NCBI GenBank assembly: GCA_009767595.1
Contig: VSDK01022000.1
Coordinates: 146,089 to 210,088 of the forward strand
Source of the DNA: Symbiodinium kawagutii
Taxonomy: Eukaryota; Sar; Dinophyceae; Suessiales; Symbiodiniaceae
DNA length: 64,000 bases
Direction of reading: 5' to 3'
The notes under the pieces were generated by a model that saw only the letters and a program-made list of their open reading frames with translations, was not told where the DNA came from and searched no databases. Below, piece after piece: positions 1-12,710 of the stretch (positions are counted from its first letter, which is position 1; every line of letters begins with the position of its first letter). Position numbers and translations under genes: made by a program.

Positions 1-43
1 CAATGCCAGCAAGTAACCAGTGAGGATTTGGCTTCGAAACATG

Positions 44-166
44 TGGCTATGGGTCAAGCAGTTAACCAACCAACTTTCATGGGGAATGTCCACCAACAAT
101 TTCATAGGGAGAACAATGGCTTTAACAGGGGCGAACTAGGTTTACGGGGTTTTGACCCACAGCCAT
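44..166. repeat. MITE-like palindrome, family 2
   Basis: First copy of a family of about 115 bp whose ends are inverted repeats of the form GGCTATGGGTCAA ... TTGACCCATAGCC. The interior usually holds CCCTGTACCCCTGGTTCCC and a run reading ATTAACCATTG TTTTCCCTAT, or the reverse complement. This copy is in the reverse sense (GGGTCAAGCAG near the left end, GGGGTTTTGACCCACAGCC at the right). No coding capacity. Non-autonomous DNA transposon is an inference from the inverted ends and copy number. Confidence 0.75.
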
Positions 167-555
167 GTCAGCCTAGAAATGAGGGCAACTTGTGATTTTC
201 GCAATCCACTGTGGTGGTTCTAACCATGATGAAGCTTGAACATGTCGCTGTCAATCGCGAAGTTACTTGCTTCTCAATAGAATCATCATCCAAACACCAG
301 AAAAGTCAAGTCGTCCTGTGCAAAGCCATTCACTTCGACGAGAAGCGACTGCGTACCAAATCATTTTCCAAACGATATCCTCAGCACAGCAACAGCCTTC
401 AAGCCATGTCCTCACAATGTCTTCACCATGATCCAAGGAATCGAAGTACTAGCGACAACCTGACCGTTGCTGGTGCGTAAGAACAACTTGACAATTACTA
501 GCGTTGATTCACTTCGCTGGACACCGAGAGGTGCCGATAGGTGTGCAACTGGCAG

Positions 556-707
556 CCTCATAGCTCAATATAGATTCATCCGAGCTATGAGGCTATATGA
601 AAGCTATGAGGCTACCTTATCAATGAGCTTTCATAGCTTATCATATAGCATAGCTTTGATATATGAGGCTACCAGCTATGAGGCTATATTCATGTGCTGG
701 TAGCCTA
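556..707. repeat. Short AGCTATGAGGCTA repeat cluster
   Basis: The 13-base word AGCTATGAGGCTA recurs at least three times within 150 bp, with inverted pieces (AGCCTCATAGCT, TCATAGCTTATCATATAGC). It reads as a local degenerate tandem and inverted array. The flanking DNA from 167 to about 860 shows no convincing exon. Confidence 0.6.
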
Positions 708-869
708 AAGCAAATCACCTCCGAACGAAAACAGGGTACCGTTCACTGGCGCCTCGCGTTCTGAATCGCGAAGTTCCTCTGGCTTGGCATCAGCAGTTGC
801 AGCAAAGTCTGCAATATCCTGGCGGTTACGACAAATGGAATGATGGTTGGTTGCTTTGCTTGCTAACAT

Positions 870-979
870 ATATGGGTGTTTCTCAAAATTGGGAGCCCAA
901 AAAAATGGTTGGTTGAGTACCATAAATGATTAGTAATGGATGATTTGGGGGTACCCCTATTTTGAGAAACAGTCATATG
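870..979. repeat. MITE-like palindrome, family 1
   Basis: First copy of the commonest short element here, about 105 bp. Ends are inverted repeats: CATATGGGTGTTTCTCAAAA at the left and TTTTGAGAAACAGTCATATG at the right. Next inward come GGGGACCCC-type blocks, and the centre contains ATCATCC, ATTAGTCATTTATAG and AATAAACCAACCAT or their complements. About eighteen copies or pieces occur in this window. It has no coding capacity, so MITE is inferred from structure. Confidence 0.8.
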
Positions 980-1291
980 CTTCATTAGTGGTTCACTGAC
1001 GTTCAATGAAAGATGTCTGATGGCCAATAATGAATATACTAATGGCTATAGTTAATGGTGGATAATGGAGTTCCTATTTTATGTACTTCGGATCACGGCG
1101 AATAAACGCGATCAAACAATTTGGTTAGGACCATTGATCATTGGCTAATACCTATAGATGTATGTAAAATGATGGAAATAGTAGCTAGTCAGCAGTCCAA
1201 GTCTAGTCTTCATCATACCATAATCAACATGCAAGCCGCCTGAGAATCGGGTTCCACAGATCAACATCAACCAATGACGGATATCAATATA

Positions 1292-1401
1292 CCCGTTGGT
1301 GGTTGAACCACCCCCCGTATTAAAGATATCAGTCAATCAACCAACATCAGCCAGCCATGTTTTTACTACTTGGGAAAATAAGAAAGATTAAAACCACCAA
1401 C
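1292..1401. repeat. MITE-like palindrome, family 3
   Basis: First copy of a third family of about 100 bp. It begins (C)TGGTTGGTGGTTGAACCACC and ends with the inverted form, AACCACCAACCAG. The interior is AT-rich with ATGAAAAATAT, CAACCAACCAACC and GGGAAAATAAGAAA. This copy ends exactly where the next open frame's ATG begins. Confidence 0.75.
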
Positions 1402-2344
1402 ATGTCATGTATGTTGATCCTTACGTTGGTCACTGTGGATCTCTGGTGCCCTACTTTTGCCCATGTACCGCCATCAACCTATGCCGCCGCAGTCTTTTTC
1501 CAGCCTGACGGGCATGCGAAAATATTGAATGCACTCCGGGCAAGCAACCCAGCTGAACTTAGGAATGATCAAGTAAGTACTATCTGATCGAGAAATGATA
1601 ATCAAATTTGGCCGACTGTTCACAATTACAAGCAAGCTGATCAGTTTGTAAGCCTTCATGGCAGGGCAATGAGTCAAACCTCCAGGATTTGGTCCAACTA
1701 AGAACTGAAGACTCCCCAGATCTTATCATAGTGAGGTATATGACCGTGGATTTGGCCACGGAGGGAAGGAACTTGAAAGAACTCATGTATCAGTGATACA
1801 CATACCCTGGGATTCCAAGGGTGCCATTGTTTGAATGGTTTTTACTTCAATGCATCAAAAAGGATCAACTTCTGCTTTAATGGTGGTTAAATCCTGGGCA
1901 TATACACATAACTTAACCATTGGAGAACACTCCCCATGTTCAATATCTCAAGTATTTACCGATTGAGGATAGTCTGATGGTCTGATTTGATATTCTATCT
2001 CTAGAAGGAACACGATGCATATGTAGATATAGTATGCAAGACCTGTGATAGTCTTTGATCATTCCGAACAAAAGCGGATGGGGGAGTTCCGGACCCTGCA
2101 GTCGCCCACCAACCAGTGCCATGACATGCGCCCGTCCTCGCCCGTACTCTCAGGAAGCTTGTCTGGGATCTCTGTGGGCATGATGGCAATACCCATGAAA
2201 CTGCTGATTAAAGACATGAGCAAAAGAAACCTCAGCAGTGTGAAACAACGGCAACAAGCCTTTCATAACTTGGACCCCAGGCGCAAAAAAGTGTCAGTGT
2301 CCAGTCAGTCAAGCTCCAAAGCATTTACATCTACCGAGGGGTAG
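1402..2344 (+). CDS. Three-exon gene model, unknown 200-aa protein
   Basis: Proposed exons are 1402-1572, 1665-1792 and 2041-2344 (171, 128 and 304 bp; 603 bp, an exact number of codons ending in TAG). Intron 1 is GTAAGT...GCAG (92 bp, phase 0). Intron 2 is GTGATA...CAAG (248 bp, phase 2). The frame stays open across both joins. The N-terminus (MSCMLILTLVTVDLWC) resembles a signal peptide or anchor; the C-terminal third is Ser/Lys-rich. The family 3 element ends at base 1401, so the start codon abuts it and an upstream in-frame ATG at 1357 would lie within the element. I recognise no domain. The third exon's right edge is least certain, because it could end earlier at a GT, and without an intron the second exon simply ends at TGA. 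Confidence 0.5.
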
Positions 2345-3930
2345 CTAATGATAAGGATTTCTGTTGGGAACTCAGCTCAGCTAGCTAAGCATGACAAGGG
2401 TACCAGGTCGCAACGCCTCCGGACACGACTATCCCATCTGAAGAATACCAAGGCCATGATTCTGCCCGTTGTGGGTGGCTAAGTTGGCACCAAGCTCTGC
2501 CGGGCCACACGTTGATCCAAGCCATCATTGAACGAGGACTGACCTGAAGTTGAATCCCCAGACTGGCAAAAGCTGTGTTCAAATCTGCAGAAACTATAGA
2601 TTATCAGTATATAAAATAGTAGAATCTAGTTATGAAGCTATGAACAAATCTGCAGAGGCTATATACCTATATCAATATGTAGGAATTGCATCTACCGCAA
2701 ATCCATCAAATATGGATACAACTAGTGAATCATGTTGAATCCCTATAAGAGTTCCAATGGTTCTAGTAGACTCATGTTGATAAGCCATCAAATGAGGATC
2801 TATAATGGGGATTATGGAATTGTTGGGATCTACTATGCAGTTGAACCCCCTATCAAACATATAGGGCTATGGTGCTGAACAAATATTGAGGGGACGATGA
2901 AACCAGCCCATCTACTCTCGTGGACTTCTTAGGAAAATCATTTCTTCCTACATACGTAGGGTCAGAGTTTGGTCTATGCACATTCCAGGGTGAAGTAGCC
3001 TACTCTCATGCGACGAACTGCCTATTGGACGTAACAGCAACCCCAACAAGATCAGGGATAAGCATGATTGCATAACCCTATCTACAAAATAAGCATTAAA
3101 CATCATTACTAATTACACCATTCTGTTTCAAACAAAAACTTCGCAACCAGCGACCACCAAGCATGGGGTTTGAATCGATGTCCACAAGGGCGGGACCCTT
3201 AACCTGGAACACTTGCGTATCTGGCGAATCTTTTCTCCTAAACGAATCTATGATTGTTGTATCTCCGTTTCCGATGAAACATGGGCAAGCGAGCTTTCAT
3301 GATATCAAGTCACTTACATGATTGCTTCCTAAGTGCTTGTCATCGCCGTGACGCTTTTTTGCGGTGTTGGCTTGCTCAAAGAGGGACACTGACCATGCTC
3401 GCCATGAAATGATTGTGTTCCCAAACTATTCGACGCTCGAGTTGTTTGATTTTAGGCATCGTTTCGCCTCCCGAAGTCAACGCAGACCTACCCGCAACCC
3501 TAGTTGCACAGCAGCGCCCCAAGGTGCATCAAACTGGTTGCTACTAGGTCAAGTCTGACCTGGCCGAAATCAGTTTACCGCCCAGATGTACAGAAGCGCT
3601 ACTACCCACGACACCCATGGCTATGGCACTCATATGGGACATGCGCACAGTCATGATCAAACGTCTTTGTTTCCAGTGAGAACCTCAGAACCCAATCAAT
3701 TTTGGAGTTACTTGTAAGCCACAGCCATATCAACAAATCACAACAAACATCATCTCCATTTGTGTGCATACGTATGTACATGGAATGATAAGCATGTATA
3801 TAGACAAAGAGATATCATACATATTTATTTATTCAAATTCATACACACACATTATAAAATCACTCAATATACAATTCTATCTATAGATATTTCAAAAAAC
3901 ATATACATGTGCAAAAACATATAAATCAAT
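2345..3930. other. Stretch without a supported gene
   Basis: AT-rich unique-looking DNA. A somewhat GC-richer patch at about 2395-2560 is open in one minus frame (2385-2582) and a second patch at 3364-3558 in one plus frame, but neither shows paired splice sites or a partner exon. From 3,770 to 3,930 the sequence is mainly ACATAT-type simple sequence. Confidence 0.5.
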
Positions 3931-4045
3931 ATGGCTGTGGGTCAAAACCTTGTACCCCTGGTTCCCCCATCATTAACCTTTGTTTTCCCTATAGTTTTGT
4001 TTGCAAATCCTCCATGAAAGTTGGTTGGTCAACTGCTTGACCCAG
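3931..4045. repeat. Family 2 palindrome, forward sense
   Basis: Begins ATGGCTGTGGGTCAAAACC and ends CTTGACCCAG. The interior CCCCTGGTTCCCCCATCATT is well preserved. Confidence 0.75.
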
Positions 4046-4297
4046 CTCCCCATTTTTGTAAAAATACATGAGTAATCTGGTGGGTCGGGAAGGTCCCAAC
4101 AAGAGCTTTTGAAGCCTTTGCTCCGAGTCGCGCCTTTCTGCTGCTTGATGGCTGCGCTGCGGTGATGGATGTTCTATTGATTGGTGTGTGTTGCATCATT
4201 TGGGAACCCCTGTGGTTTCTGAAGCCATTGGGATGATGCTGGTTGATCATAGGGATTCATAGAAGATAATCCCCAAGAATCATGGTTTAACAACTAC

Positions 4298-4417
4298 TAT
4301 GTGGTGGTTTCTCAGAACAGGGGACCCCAAAAAATGGCTGGTTTATCAGGAAGAATGATTAGTGTTGAATGATTTGGGGGTACCCCAATGTACCCCGTTA
4401 TAAGAAACCCCCATATG
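4298..4417. repeat. Family 1 palindrome
   Basis: Left end TGGTGGTTTCTCAGAACAGG, right end TATAAGAAACCCCCATATG. The right arm carries a short internal duplication of the TACCCC block, so it is slightly longer than other copies. Confidence 0.75.
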
Positions 4418-4963
4418 TTTAGAGTTTAGAGTTGACTAGTATCACCTATGATCACCTATGTTACTGGCTATCTTAAAAAATGATGTCACATTTGTGGCTA
4501 TCACTCAACAAACATAAATGATTCGGATCAGTATTAGTTTTTTTGATTCTGCATCAATATTTCATATCTGATTGATAGTAGTCACTATTCAGTATCAGTT
4601 TTTTAATGATCAATACGTTGCAGCATGAATCGATACCATAGTAAAGCAATGATATCAAGGCGTGTTCAAGAAGTCAATGGTTCAATATGTTTCCATAATT
4701 GGACTAGTCACTGTCGGTATATTTGATGGCCAATATCAATTGCATCAACCAATTGGACAGGGAAAATGCTAGGAGACGAGAGATGGTAGTTGCCACTGCT
4801 TTCAAAATATTTTCTATCAAGTACTAGCACCAACCCAAATACTCCACGTATCTTCAGCTACGTTTAGCCATAAAATGACCTAGTTATGTAGGTAAATATA
4901 CATCATACATGGAGCTGAGCTTCTGGGCAATGCTTGAGCTGATTCACATCATAGAGCCCTCAC

Positions 4964-7900
4964 CATACGGCGCGACGCCAAGCTGCTCGTTCGCCGTTGC
5001 CAGTGACCAATGACTTCATCACGACGAAGATCAGCGGTCCGATGACGAGACCGAAATTTCGGCTGCACTGAGTCATGATCCTGGGGTCGCAGGGGGCGAG
5101 CTTTCAAACGAGTTTTGGCGCATGTAATGATGGTTAGGATAAATTGACAATGAGTTACTGTAACTGGGGTTGATAGATGAGTGATTGTTGATTACATTGT
5201 TGATGGTTCATGAAATCAATTGAGATCATGATGATCAAGAATAATAGTCAGTATTGCTTGGTAATGGTTAGCATCAATATGGCTAACAATGGCAATGATG
5301 GCCACTTAGGACAATGATGGTGTGTCAGTTTATGCGCTGAGGCAAAACATTGCCCATCTCGGAACCGGGCCAGTCTATGGTCCTAACAAGTGGTGATATG
5401 TCATCCCCGTATAACGGTTCGTTCACAGGTTTTTCCGGTCCACCGAATTGTAAACCCAGCGGTCCCTACTATCATGGTTGATATCTGGCTATGGGTCAAA
5501 ACCCTGTACCCCTGCTTCCCCTATCATTACCCATTATTGTTGGTGGTTATCCCCCATGAAATTGGTTGGTTAACTGCTTGACCCAGCTCGCCATCTCACA
5601 TCAAACGAGTGGCATCCAAAAGGTCTTGCTCTCGTGCACCGTGACTTTGGTCCAGAAGAGGATGCCAGGGACAACCATCAAGGGACCGATGAAGGCTCCA
5701 ATTTGAATGAAGCCCAGCATCGTCCACCTCAGCGAAAACGCTGGAAGGGGCTAGGTGCAAAAGCTTGCAGCTCAAACATGTCTGGGAGAGGTCCGATCTT
5801 TTGAATGCTTAGTTCTAGCCTCATGTCACTGATGTCAAATATACAACAAACGCTAGCCTGATGATTGGGATTCCTGATAGCGAAAAATGCGCACGGAGAA
5901 GTGACGATTGCTCTTTTGCTTATCTGCTTACTGATAAGCAGTATAACCTCCCGGTCTGATGTTGATAGATAGGCAGTATGTTACAGTTTGTATAGGTGAA
6001 AAACGACCGAGCTATAGCAACAATTAACCCAGACTTAACCAACATTTGACATATATATATATACATATACAATATATATATATATATATACATATACAAT
6101 ATATATATATACATATACAATATATATATATATATACATATACAATAAATATATACATATACAAATATATATATATATACACAACAAATATATTTTGCAT
6201 ATTATATATATATATATATATACGTATGTACTTTACCCTGTTATGACAATAACCAGCTACATTCGAAGTCAACCGAGAGCAACCAAACTAATCCTGAGCT
6301 GGTTCTCCGAAACTATCACAAAGCCCTTCGGAAAAAAGAAGCCCAACAAGTTGCACCTGGCGACTCGCAACATGGGATGCAACGCAATCCGGTTGGGCGA
6401 CATAATGCTTGCAGGTAACAACCTACTAAACACATGTACTTGAAGTAATGGTCGAAGCGGAGAGTAGTGGTTAGCTTTTGGTTTGTCATCTGTCAACCAA
6501 AAATGATGCAAACATGGATAATAGTGATCAAACAATGATTGCTAGAGGGTTTACCAACGGTTATTGAATGCGGTATGATAATTTACAGGGCTGTTGATCA
6601 GAGATTAACAGCCATCATTACCAACCAGCAATCAAACATGGGTCTGTCCATACAAATGAATGATGATTGGTCAATTGGTGCCTTGTAGTTAATGATCTTA
6701 CATGATCAATATCTAGAAAAATCAATCAGCAAGAATCAACATTTGATTAATGATTGCTAACGACCAACCATCTCAATTACCAATCCCCACTCACTAATAG
6801 TGTAGCTACTGAGCCAAAATCAGTATCAAGCACCGATAAATATGGCTAGTACTTCCAGTTGGTCAACATTGCTACTCACAAATATGAATCAATCAATGGT
6901 TGTAGTCACTAACAAATCATATATAATCAACACTAATATTGATCAGAATGGTTTTCTTGAATAATAAGCTGATTATTCATATTAATCAAATAGTTGTGAA
7001 TACCATTATTAGCCATCCTGTGGCCAGCCTGGTCATTCAAGGTCTAGGTCACCATCAACCATCAGTAGGCATCATTGACCATCAATTGACTGATCATTAT
7101 ATAACCATCAATTTCACTATCACTAATCAAGATACTTAGTTGATTGTGAATTAATCATTCACCATCATTCAGAATCAATTAATCATCTACTATTATTCGC
7201 CATTGCTCTCAGGCAAATGATCCTGGAAGTGGAAAAGAAAGCACCATCAAAACCGGTTTACCTATTGAAATGATTTGTGGCTTCCAGCTGTGTTTACCAC
7301 AGCTGGTTGGTGGCTTCAACCCCTTAAAAAAAATGAGTCAACCAACCAACCATTTGTTAATACATTTGGGAAAGTAAGAACTGCCAATCAAATCACCAGC
7401 CAGAGAGTGTAAGCATGATTTATTCAAAGATTGACTTTCCAACAATCAAACATTGTAGTTGTTTAACCATTGTTGTATAGTTATCATTCCCTATGATCAA
7501 CAACTCCTAATGATTATAGCCTTCCTATCTTGGTGGCTTATAGATCCCTTGCCAAAAAATATGTTTAGTGGTTATATGGTAAATCAATCATATCCCAAAA
7601 ACACAACAAAAACCTAAGAATTCGTGGGTATAAGCCATCCAGCCATGTTTTGTTCATGAATCAATCGATTCACCATCAACCATCCCCTCTCGCAGCACGG
7701 CACGTGTTTGGAGTCAAAAGCAGGACGGTCATCGCATGGCTACGGTTAATAAACAACGATCAGCCAGGTTTTTTTGATGCTTAGTGATGGTTAGAGGTGA
7801 TCAAAGATGGTTAATGGTGATTAATCATGAATCCTCGTGATTAATGATGTTGAATGATGTAGAATGATGGTTGATGGTGATTAATGGTGATTAATGGTGA

Positions 7901-8478
7901 TTAATTGTGATTAATGGTGATTAATGGTGATTGATTGCGATTAATGGTGATTCCTGGTGATTATTGGCTGGTGATTAATCGTGATTGATGGTGATTCATG
8001 ATGGTTAATGGGCTGGTTATTGCTGATTAATGGTTCTGGTTTGTCATTGTTGTTCACCCATATTCACGAGGGTCTCTGGGTTTCTGGGGGCGGCCGACAA
8101 AACGAGAGGATTCACTCGAAATCATCCAGGTTTCCCTGGTAAATTGATACCATCAAAGCCAAGCAGCCAAGCAGCCAACCCAAATTAAGTCAGGAAAGCG
8201 AGTGATAATCATAATCACTGACTTAATCTGGTTTAATCATAATTTGCTAAAACATAACAAATGAATTACCGGAATTACAAAATGTTAATCTTTATCACTG
8301 CTCATTCGTGGGTAAGCCAACAATTCTGCTGCCACAAGATCCAAGCAATCCAAGGTACCAAACGAAGTTCACGTTGGGGCTGTTGGCGGTTTCGTTGATG
8401 AAAACCGCAGATGCCAGCGACACGAGCATGGTCAACGTGGGCAAAACAATCATGAGTCTGCGGACATAACGCCTCATG
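4964..8478 (-). CDS. Candidate exons of a multi-pass membrane protein
   Basis: Three hydrophobic minus-strand candidates. Exon 8478-8336 follows a CCAG and encodes MRRYVRRLMIVLPTLTMLVS plus a second membrane-like stretch (VNFVWYLGLLG). Exon 5740-5607 follows CCCCTTCCAG and encodes MLGFIQIGAFIGPLMVV. Exon 5080-4964 lies between CCCCAG and a strong GTGAGG donor and encodes RNFGLVIGPLIFVVM. The first two join in phase if a weak GTGGCA donor is used at 8335; joining the second to the third would need a GC donor. The two xxGPL membrane segments recall transporters of the major facilitator type, but that is only a resemblance. A family 2 element and a large TA tract lie in the proposed introns. Confidence 0.33.
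5487..5586. repeat. Family 2 palindrome
   Basis: TGGCTATGGGTCAAAACCC at the left and GCTTGACCCAG at the right. It lies about 20 bp left of the candidate membrane exon that ends at 5607, so it would be just inside the following intron. Confidence 0.75.
6049..6232. repeat. TA/ATAC microsatellite
   Basis: About 180 bp of alternating TA with interspersed CATATACAATA units. Open frames here only spell Tyr/Ile repeats and are not genes. Confidence 0.9.
6260..6425. other. GC-richer island, possible exon, strand unresolved
   Basis: This 165-bp patch is open on the plus strand (segment WFSETITKPFGKKKPNK, ending before GTAACA) and in two minus frames (one with QLVGLLFSEGLCDSFGEP after TGCAAG). Composition stands out from the AT-rich surroundings. 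From 6,430 to 7,300 there is AT-rich DNA rich in ATCAACCAT/ATTAATC words with no supported gene. Confidence 0.3.
7303..7403. repeat. Family 3 palindrome
   Basis: Left end CTGGTTGGTGGCTTCAACCC, right end AATCACCAGCCAG, with GTCAACCAACCAACCAT and TTTGGGAAAGTAAGAA inside. Confidence 0.7.
7780..8035. repeat. Degenerate GATTAATGGT tandem tract
   Basis: More than a dozen near-copies of the 10-base word GATTAATGGT with single-base variants (GATTGATGGT, GATTCATGAT). It lies directly right of a small GC-richer island (7,690-7,741), whose left side has the complementary ACCATCAACCATC words. Confidence 0.75.
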
Positions 8479-8702
8479 CTGGCCCCAGAGGGAAGTCACA
8501 GCAAATTCCGTGGGATTTCCAACACGTGAACTGCTTCCACGATCACCCTTGATATTTTCAATGCTCCCTTTGAGGCTTTGTCTCATGTGAAAGCGATTCT
8601 TGAATCACGTGTCATGTGCTTGATCATGAAGTGCCCTGAGCACTGCATGCACCCTTCTTTCCTGCCTTTGCTTCTGCTCTTTTTTCTAGCTTTTCTGTGG
8701 CG

Positions 8703-8726
8703 CTCTCTCTCTCTCTCTCTCTCTCT
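8703..8726. repeat. CT microsatellite
   Basis: About twelve CT units inside a longer pyrimidine-rich stretch (8,655-8,845). The plus-strand Leu/Ser-rich frame and the minus Arg/Glu frame over it are composition artefacts. Confidence 0.9.
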
Positions 8727-9064
8727 TAGACCTTCTCTGTACATACTTCTCTTGGTTCCTCCATCTCTCTTTGTACAACAATGTTGTGCTTTTAGTTTCA
8801 GTCATTTCTCTCTTTGCATTTCCGTCTCTGTCTCTCTGCCTCGACATGTAAGGATGCCGGTGATATATGGTGATCATGTGCTGTTTCTATCTTGTTTTCA
8901 CCAGTCTCAACGCTGCGTTTAGGTCCAACCTCTGCCACCAGCAGGTATGGCAAAGAACACAATCATATGAGAGGAAAAACAACCACATCACTAAAAACAA
9001 GCATCCAAAATGAACCAATCAGAAAGATTTTAGGGGTTATAAGCGATCATAGGATGCAAAAAAC

Positions 9065-12000
9065 CGGAGCTGCATTCAGCTCGCATTCATCACTGCTGTT
9101 GGAGCCCAAGTGCTGGTTCCAATTCGTTTCATCCACCAGCTTCTTCCCGGCCTCGAGGGCGGCTGGCGAGGCGGCCCTGTCCCAGGTATCAAAGCTGGGC
9201 GCAACTGGAGATGTGGGGATCGCCCGCGGCAACGGCTGCCATTCCAAAGCTATGACAAGGCCAGCTGTTTGGACGTGAACTACGACTATGGCTTTTGGGG
9301 ATGGGTATGACCCACAGTCGTGTGAATAGGTGATGATCCCCGACATGATGCGACCAGTTGGTTCATCAGTTGGTTCACAACGATTCCAAATTCCAGGGTT
9401 GATCACCATGACCTTGGTGCCATAATCGAGTTACCTTAGTTGCTAGGGGTTGAAGGTCAACATGGTCCATGCTGATGAGTATTCATGAGAAGCAACTAAC
9501 AAACTTGCAATAATTGGCATTAGGGAATAGCAACCAACAAAAAGGAAACAATGCCCGACTGGTTGGTGGTTGAACCACCCCTATGAAAAATATTACTCAA
9601 CCATTTGGTACCAATTACAAGGGAAAATCCACATGAAAAACATCAACCAAACGAATTTGTACTGGCCGGTTGCTGGCCGCTTACTGGCCAACTTAGTTAC
9701 CCATATCAACTTTTTGTTGTTGTCCAGGTCCCGACAATAAAATCATCAAACCTCGTGTCAAGCTGGTGGTCCAAGCGGGAATGCCGCCTTTGTTTAGGTG
9801 ACCCCCATTTTGGGCGCCCATGTCTATCCGCATAGACTGGATATATGATATGCACTCACTATGCGTTGTAAACGTTTAAGGGATAAGAACTATATATATA
9901 TGAATGATATTACACATACATCTATAATCATCTATATAGATATGTCCATTGAGCAATGCGTACGTACGAGCAGTATATATTCATATGTAGAGATTACGTA
10001 TAAAGATGCAGCGAACAAAACACTTTGGGGCAAACACTTAATTAAGTGCAATGCATGTGTACTTCCAGGGCGTCATCACGGAGTCTTTACACTAGATATA
10101 TACCTGTACAAAATGTGTATATACTATACATATATATATATAAAGATATATATATATATACATATATATATAAATATATATATACTATACATATATAATA
10201 AATATATATATATACAATATGTACATGTAAATATATCTATAATTGTGTATATATGTTTGTAAAGTTTGGATAAATGTATACACGACACCCCCATCATCCC
10301 TCGGTCTGTACACATGCAACCCAGTCGTGGTGATCTCAGTCTCGGACGACCATGGCCAGCCTGGATGCGCAGCCACCCATTGCCACGCGACCAAAATGGC
10401 TCTCCCAAATACATGGCGTTATACCGAAGATATTGTGGCTTAAGATGCTGTTCAGTTCTACCAAAATATATGCTTTTAGAATAAGATATACAATGTTGTA
10501 CCAAATAATATGGTGTCGTACGAAAATACATGGTGCTGTACCCAGCAAAAACTTTGACGATAGTGGTTTAAGATAGTGGAACCAATATGATGAACGAAGT
10601 GCTTCGCATGTTGTCGCCGAATAACCTTCCTATGGTGGTTTCTGAAAATGGGGGACTCCCGAAAGATGGTTGGTTTATTTCAAAGATGACGCATATGGAT
10701 GATTTAGGGGCACCCCATGGCTTGAGAAACCACTGTATTAATTGATCATGAGGAAGCTGATGTGAGACAATCAGTGACAATAATCATTGTGTGTTGGAAT
10801 GTGCCACCCAAGGGACGAGAAGCGCAGCGCTGGCTCCCACAAGGGAAACTTGCGCAATATTGTAAGACCAGCTTAATGGCTTGAAACTGATATCTTTACA
10901 GTGGATCATAAAATGATTTCAGCATACTTGATCCGCACTGACAATGGTTGCGATAAATGTTTTAGAAGTAACAAATGCATTCGGTTGAACAAAATCACCA
11001 CGGGTTCGCTGATACTGCTTTTGGGTTCACTTGGTGAAGAAAACACAGGTGATTGAAATTGGGCTGAACACGAACTGAAAATTCTTCAACCTGTTTCAAA
11101 AGTGAAAATGATAGTGTTGTTATATCACCACCTGCTACAGGGCAGCTGTGGCCAAGATGTTGCATCAATTTGTTTGACTTGTCAGGGGACAATAATGGTT
11201 AATACACCAAGGGTTATAACCCTTAATAATGGTGAACTTGTCAGACTAATATCATGAATGAATATCCATCTCTATGTGACCCATATGTGCTGAGCATAGC
11301 TTTGAAACCTTTTTCTTGCCTTCTGGCGTACGCGTGACCGCTATCTCCGAGAAAACCAGCTCAGCCATGATGAATCAAACAGGGGTTGCTCAAGTCATAG
11401 GGATACACCCAGTTGTTATCCACTACTACTGACTGGGTGTCATTTCTAGCAAATAGGTGTCATCATAAATAGCAAGACTGGCAGGAATTGCCCAAGTCTC
11501 AGGTCATTTATAGCAAGAAATTCCAATCACAACCTCTGGGTTCCCAAACTGGCTTGAGGCACCACCATACAACCGACAGGACTCATAATTTCCACCCGGA
11601 GATTCATCATTGAACTTTCCAGCCGAGGCACAAGCCAGTGACGATGCCAGCGCTAAGGAAAAGCCCGGATTCAGTGGCTCCTGCCGTGGATGGTGATCGG
11701 TCAACCAGCTGACCTGCGATGCTTTGAGTTACCAATAATCTCTTGCCGTGGGCTGGTTGGTGGTTGAACCACCCCTATGAAAAACATTAATGATTAACCA
11801 ACCAACCCTCTGTTCGTGTAATACTATGGACAAAAATGTTTAAAACCACCAGCCAGTGGGTTGTCAACCAGCAAACTGGATCTAAACCTGGGGTTAACGA
11901 CCACCCTCTGGTACAGGAAGCTGGAAGCTAAGTGAATCATCGTTTTCCAGGTGGTAAGTTTACCAGAGAGTACCACCGTTGACGGTTTCCGAATCAACTC

Positions 12001-12568
12001 ACGGTGGTTCCATACAATTCTCCCAATAAGGTTGGTTGATGCTCTACCATGTGGTTGCACCACTCCTTGTAGCTCCTTAGCTCCCCCCTTAAAGGGGTTT
12101 ATACCCCTGGCTCCTTAGCTCCCTTACAGCCAACAGCTTGTCATACCAATATGTTGTCTGTCAATGTTAGTGAAGAGGGCACAGGGCCTGCCACCAGATG
12201 CGACAATGATGGATGATTGGCACCACCCGTGCCCCTGCTGAACATCCTGACAAGCGAGGGCATAGTTCATCTTGGGCTAGGGGCAAGTGTGGTAGCTGGC
12301 GCTGGGCCCCCTGACAGGAATCATTGGGTCCAACTGGCCACAATCCGGTCCATCCAGGAATGGGTCTACTTGAACTATTGCACTTGCTGAACCGCTAAGG
12401 TGTCCCAGCAATATAAACCAATACAGAATTCCAATCCCATGTGCCAGCGGCTCCTCTGTTGAGGGATAGCGCAAAATCCAAGGAAATTGGAATTTGCATT
12501 GACATGCTGATGAATTGGGTCGCACTATTCCACAAGCCTCAGCCAGATCCGCCCAAGGTTTGTGAATC
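9065..12568 (-). CDS. Candidate three-exon segment of a secreted or membrane protein
   Basis: Minus exons 12568-12316, 11680-11534 and 9235-9065 (253, 147 and 171 bp). The second lies between CGGCAG and GTTGTG and is exactly 49 codons; the third lies between GGCAG and GTTTTT and is exactly 57 codons; the first leaves in phase 0, so all three join in one frame. The first contains a hydrophobic segment (GIGILYWFILLGHL) and four cysteines; the second contains GFSLALASSLACASAG and paired cysteines; the third is polar with DTWDRAASPAALEAGKK. No start or stop exon was identified and no family is recognised. Both introns are long (635 and 2,298 bp) and contain several short elements. The island at about 9,065-9,300 is also open on the plus strand, which weakens the third exon. 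Confidence 0.38.
9557..9648. repeat. Family 3 palindrome, right end worn
   Basis: A clear left end (CTGGTTGGTGGTTGAACCAC) and interior CTATGAAAAATATTACTCAA; the right arm is reduced to AACATCAACCAAACG. Confidence 0.65.
10127..10236. repeat. TA/ATATAC microsatellite
   Basis: TA-rich simple sequence with ACATATATAT blocks. The Tyr/Ile frames on both strands are not genes. A GC-richer patch just right of it (10,285-10,400) is open in several frames and was not resolved into an exon. Confidence 0.88.
10631..10736. repeat. Family 1 palindrome
   Basis: TATGGTGGTTTCTGAAAATG at the left and GGCTTGAGAAACCACTGTA at the right; GATGATTTAGGGGCACCCC in the right arm. Confidence 0.75.
11752..11857. repeat. 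Family 3 palindrome, complete
   Basis: Both ends intact: GCTGGTTGGTGGTTGAACC and TTAAAACCACCAGCCAG. It lies in the proposed intron between the minus exons at 12,316-12,568 and 11,534-11,680. Confidence 0.8.
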
Positions 12569-12710
12569 CTGTTGGCCACACACAGAGGCACAAAGACATA
12601 CGGTTAGATGATAAAGGTTTGAAACAACACGCCGGTGAGTAGTTTACGACTTTGTGGTTTTGGCTCGTGTCAATTTTTTGACAAACCTCTCGGTGTCATC
12701 ATGGATATGT

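Noticed and set aside
5920-6272. Tyr/Ile-rich frames on both strands
   Set aside because: TA microsatellite composition.
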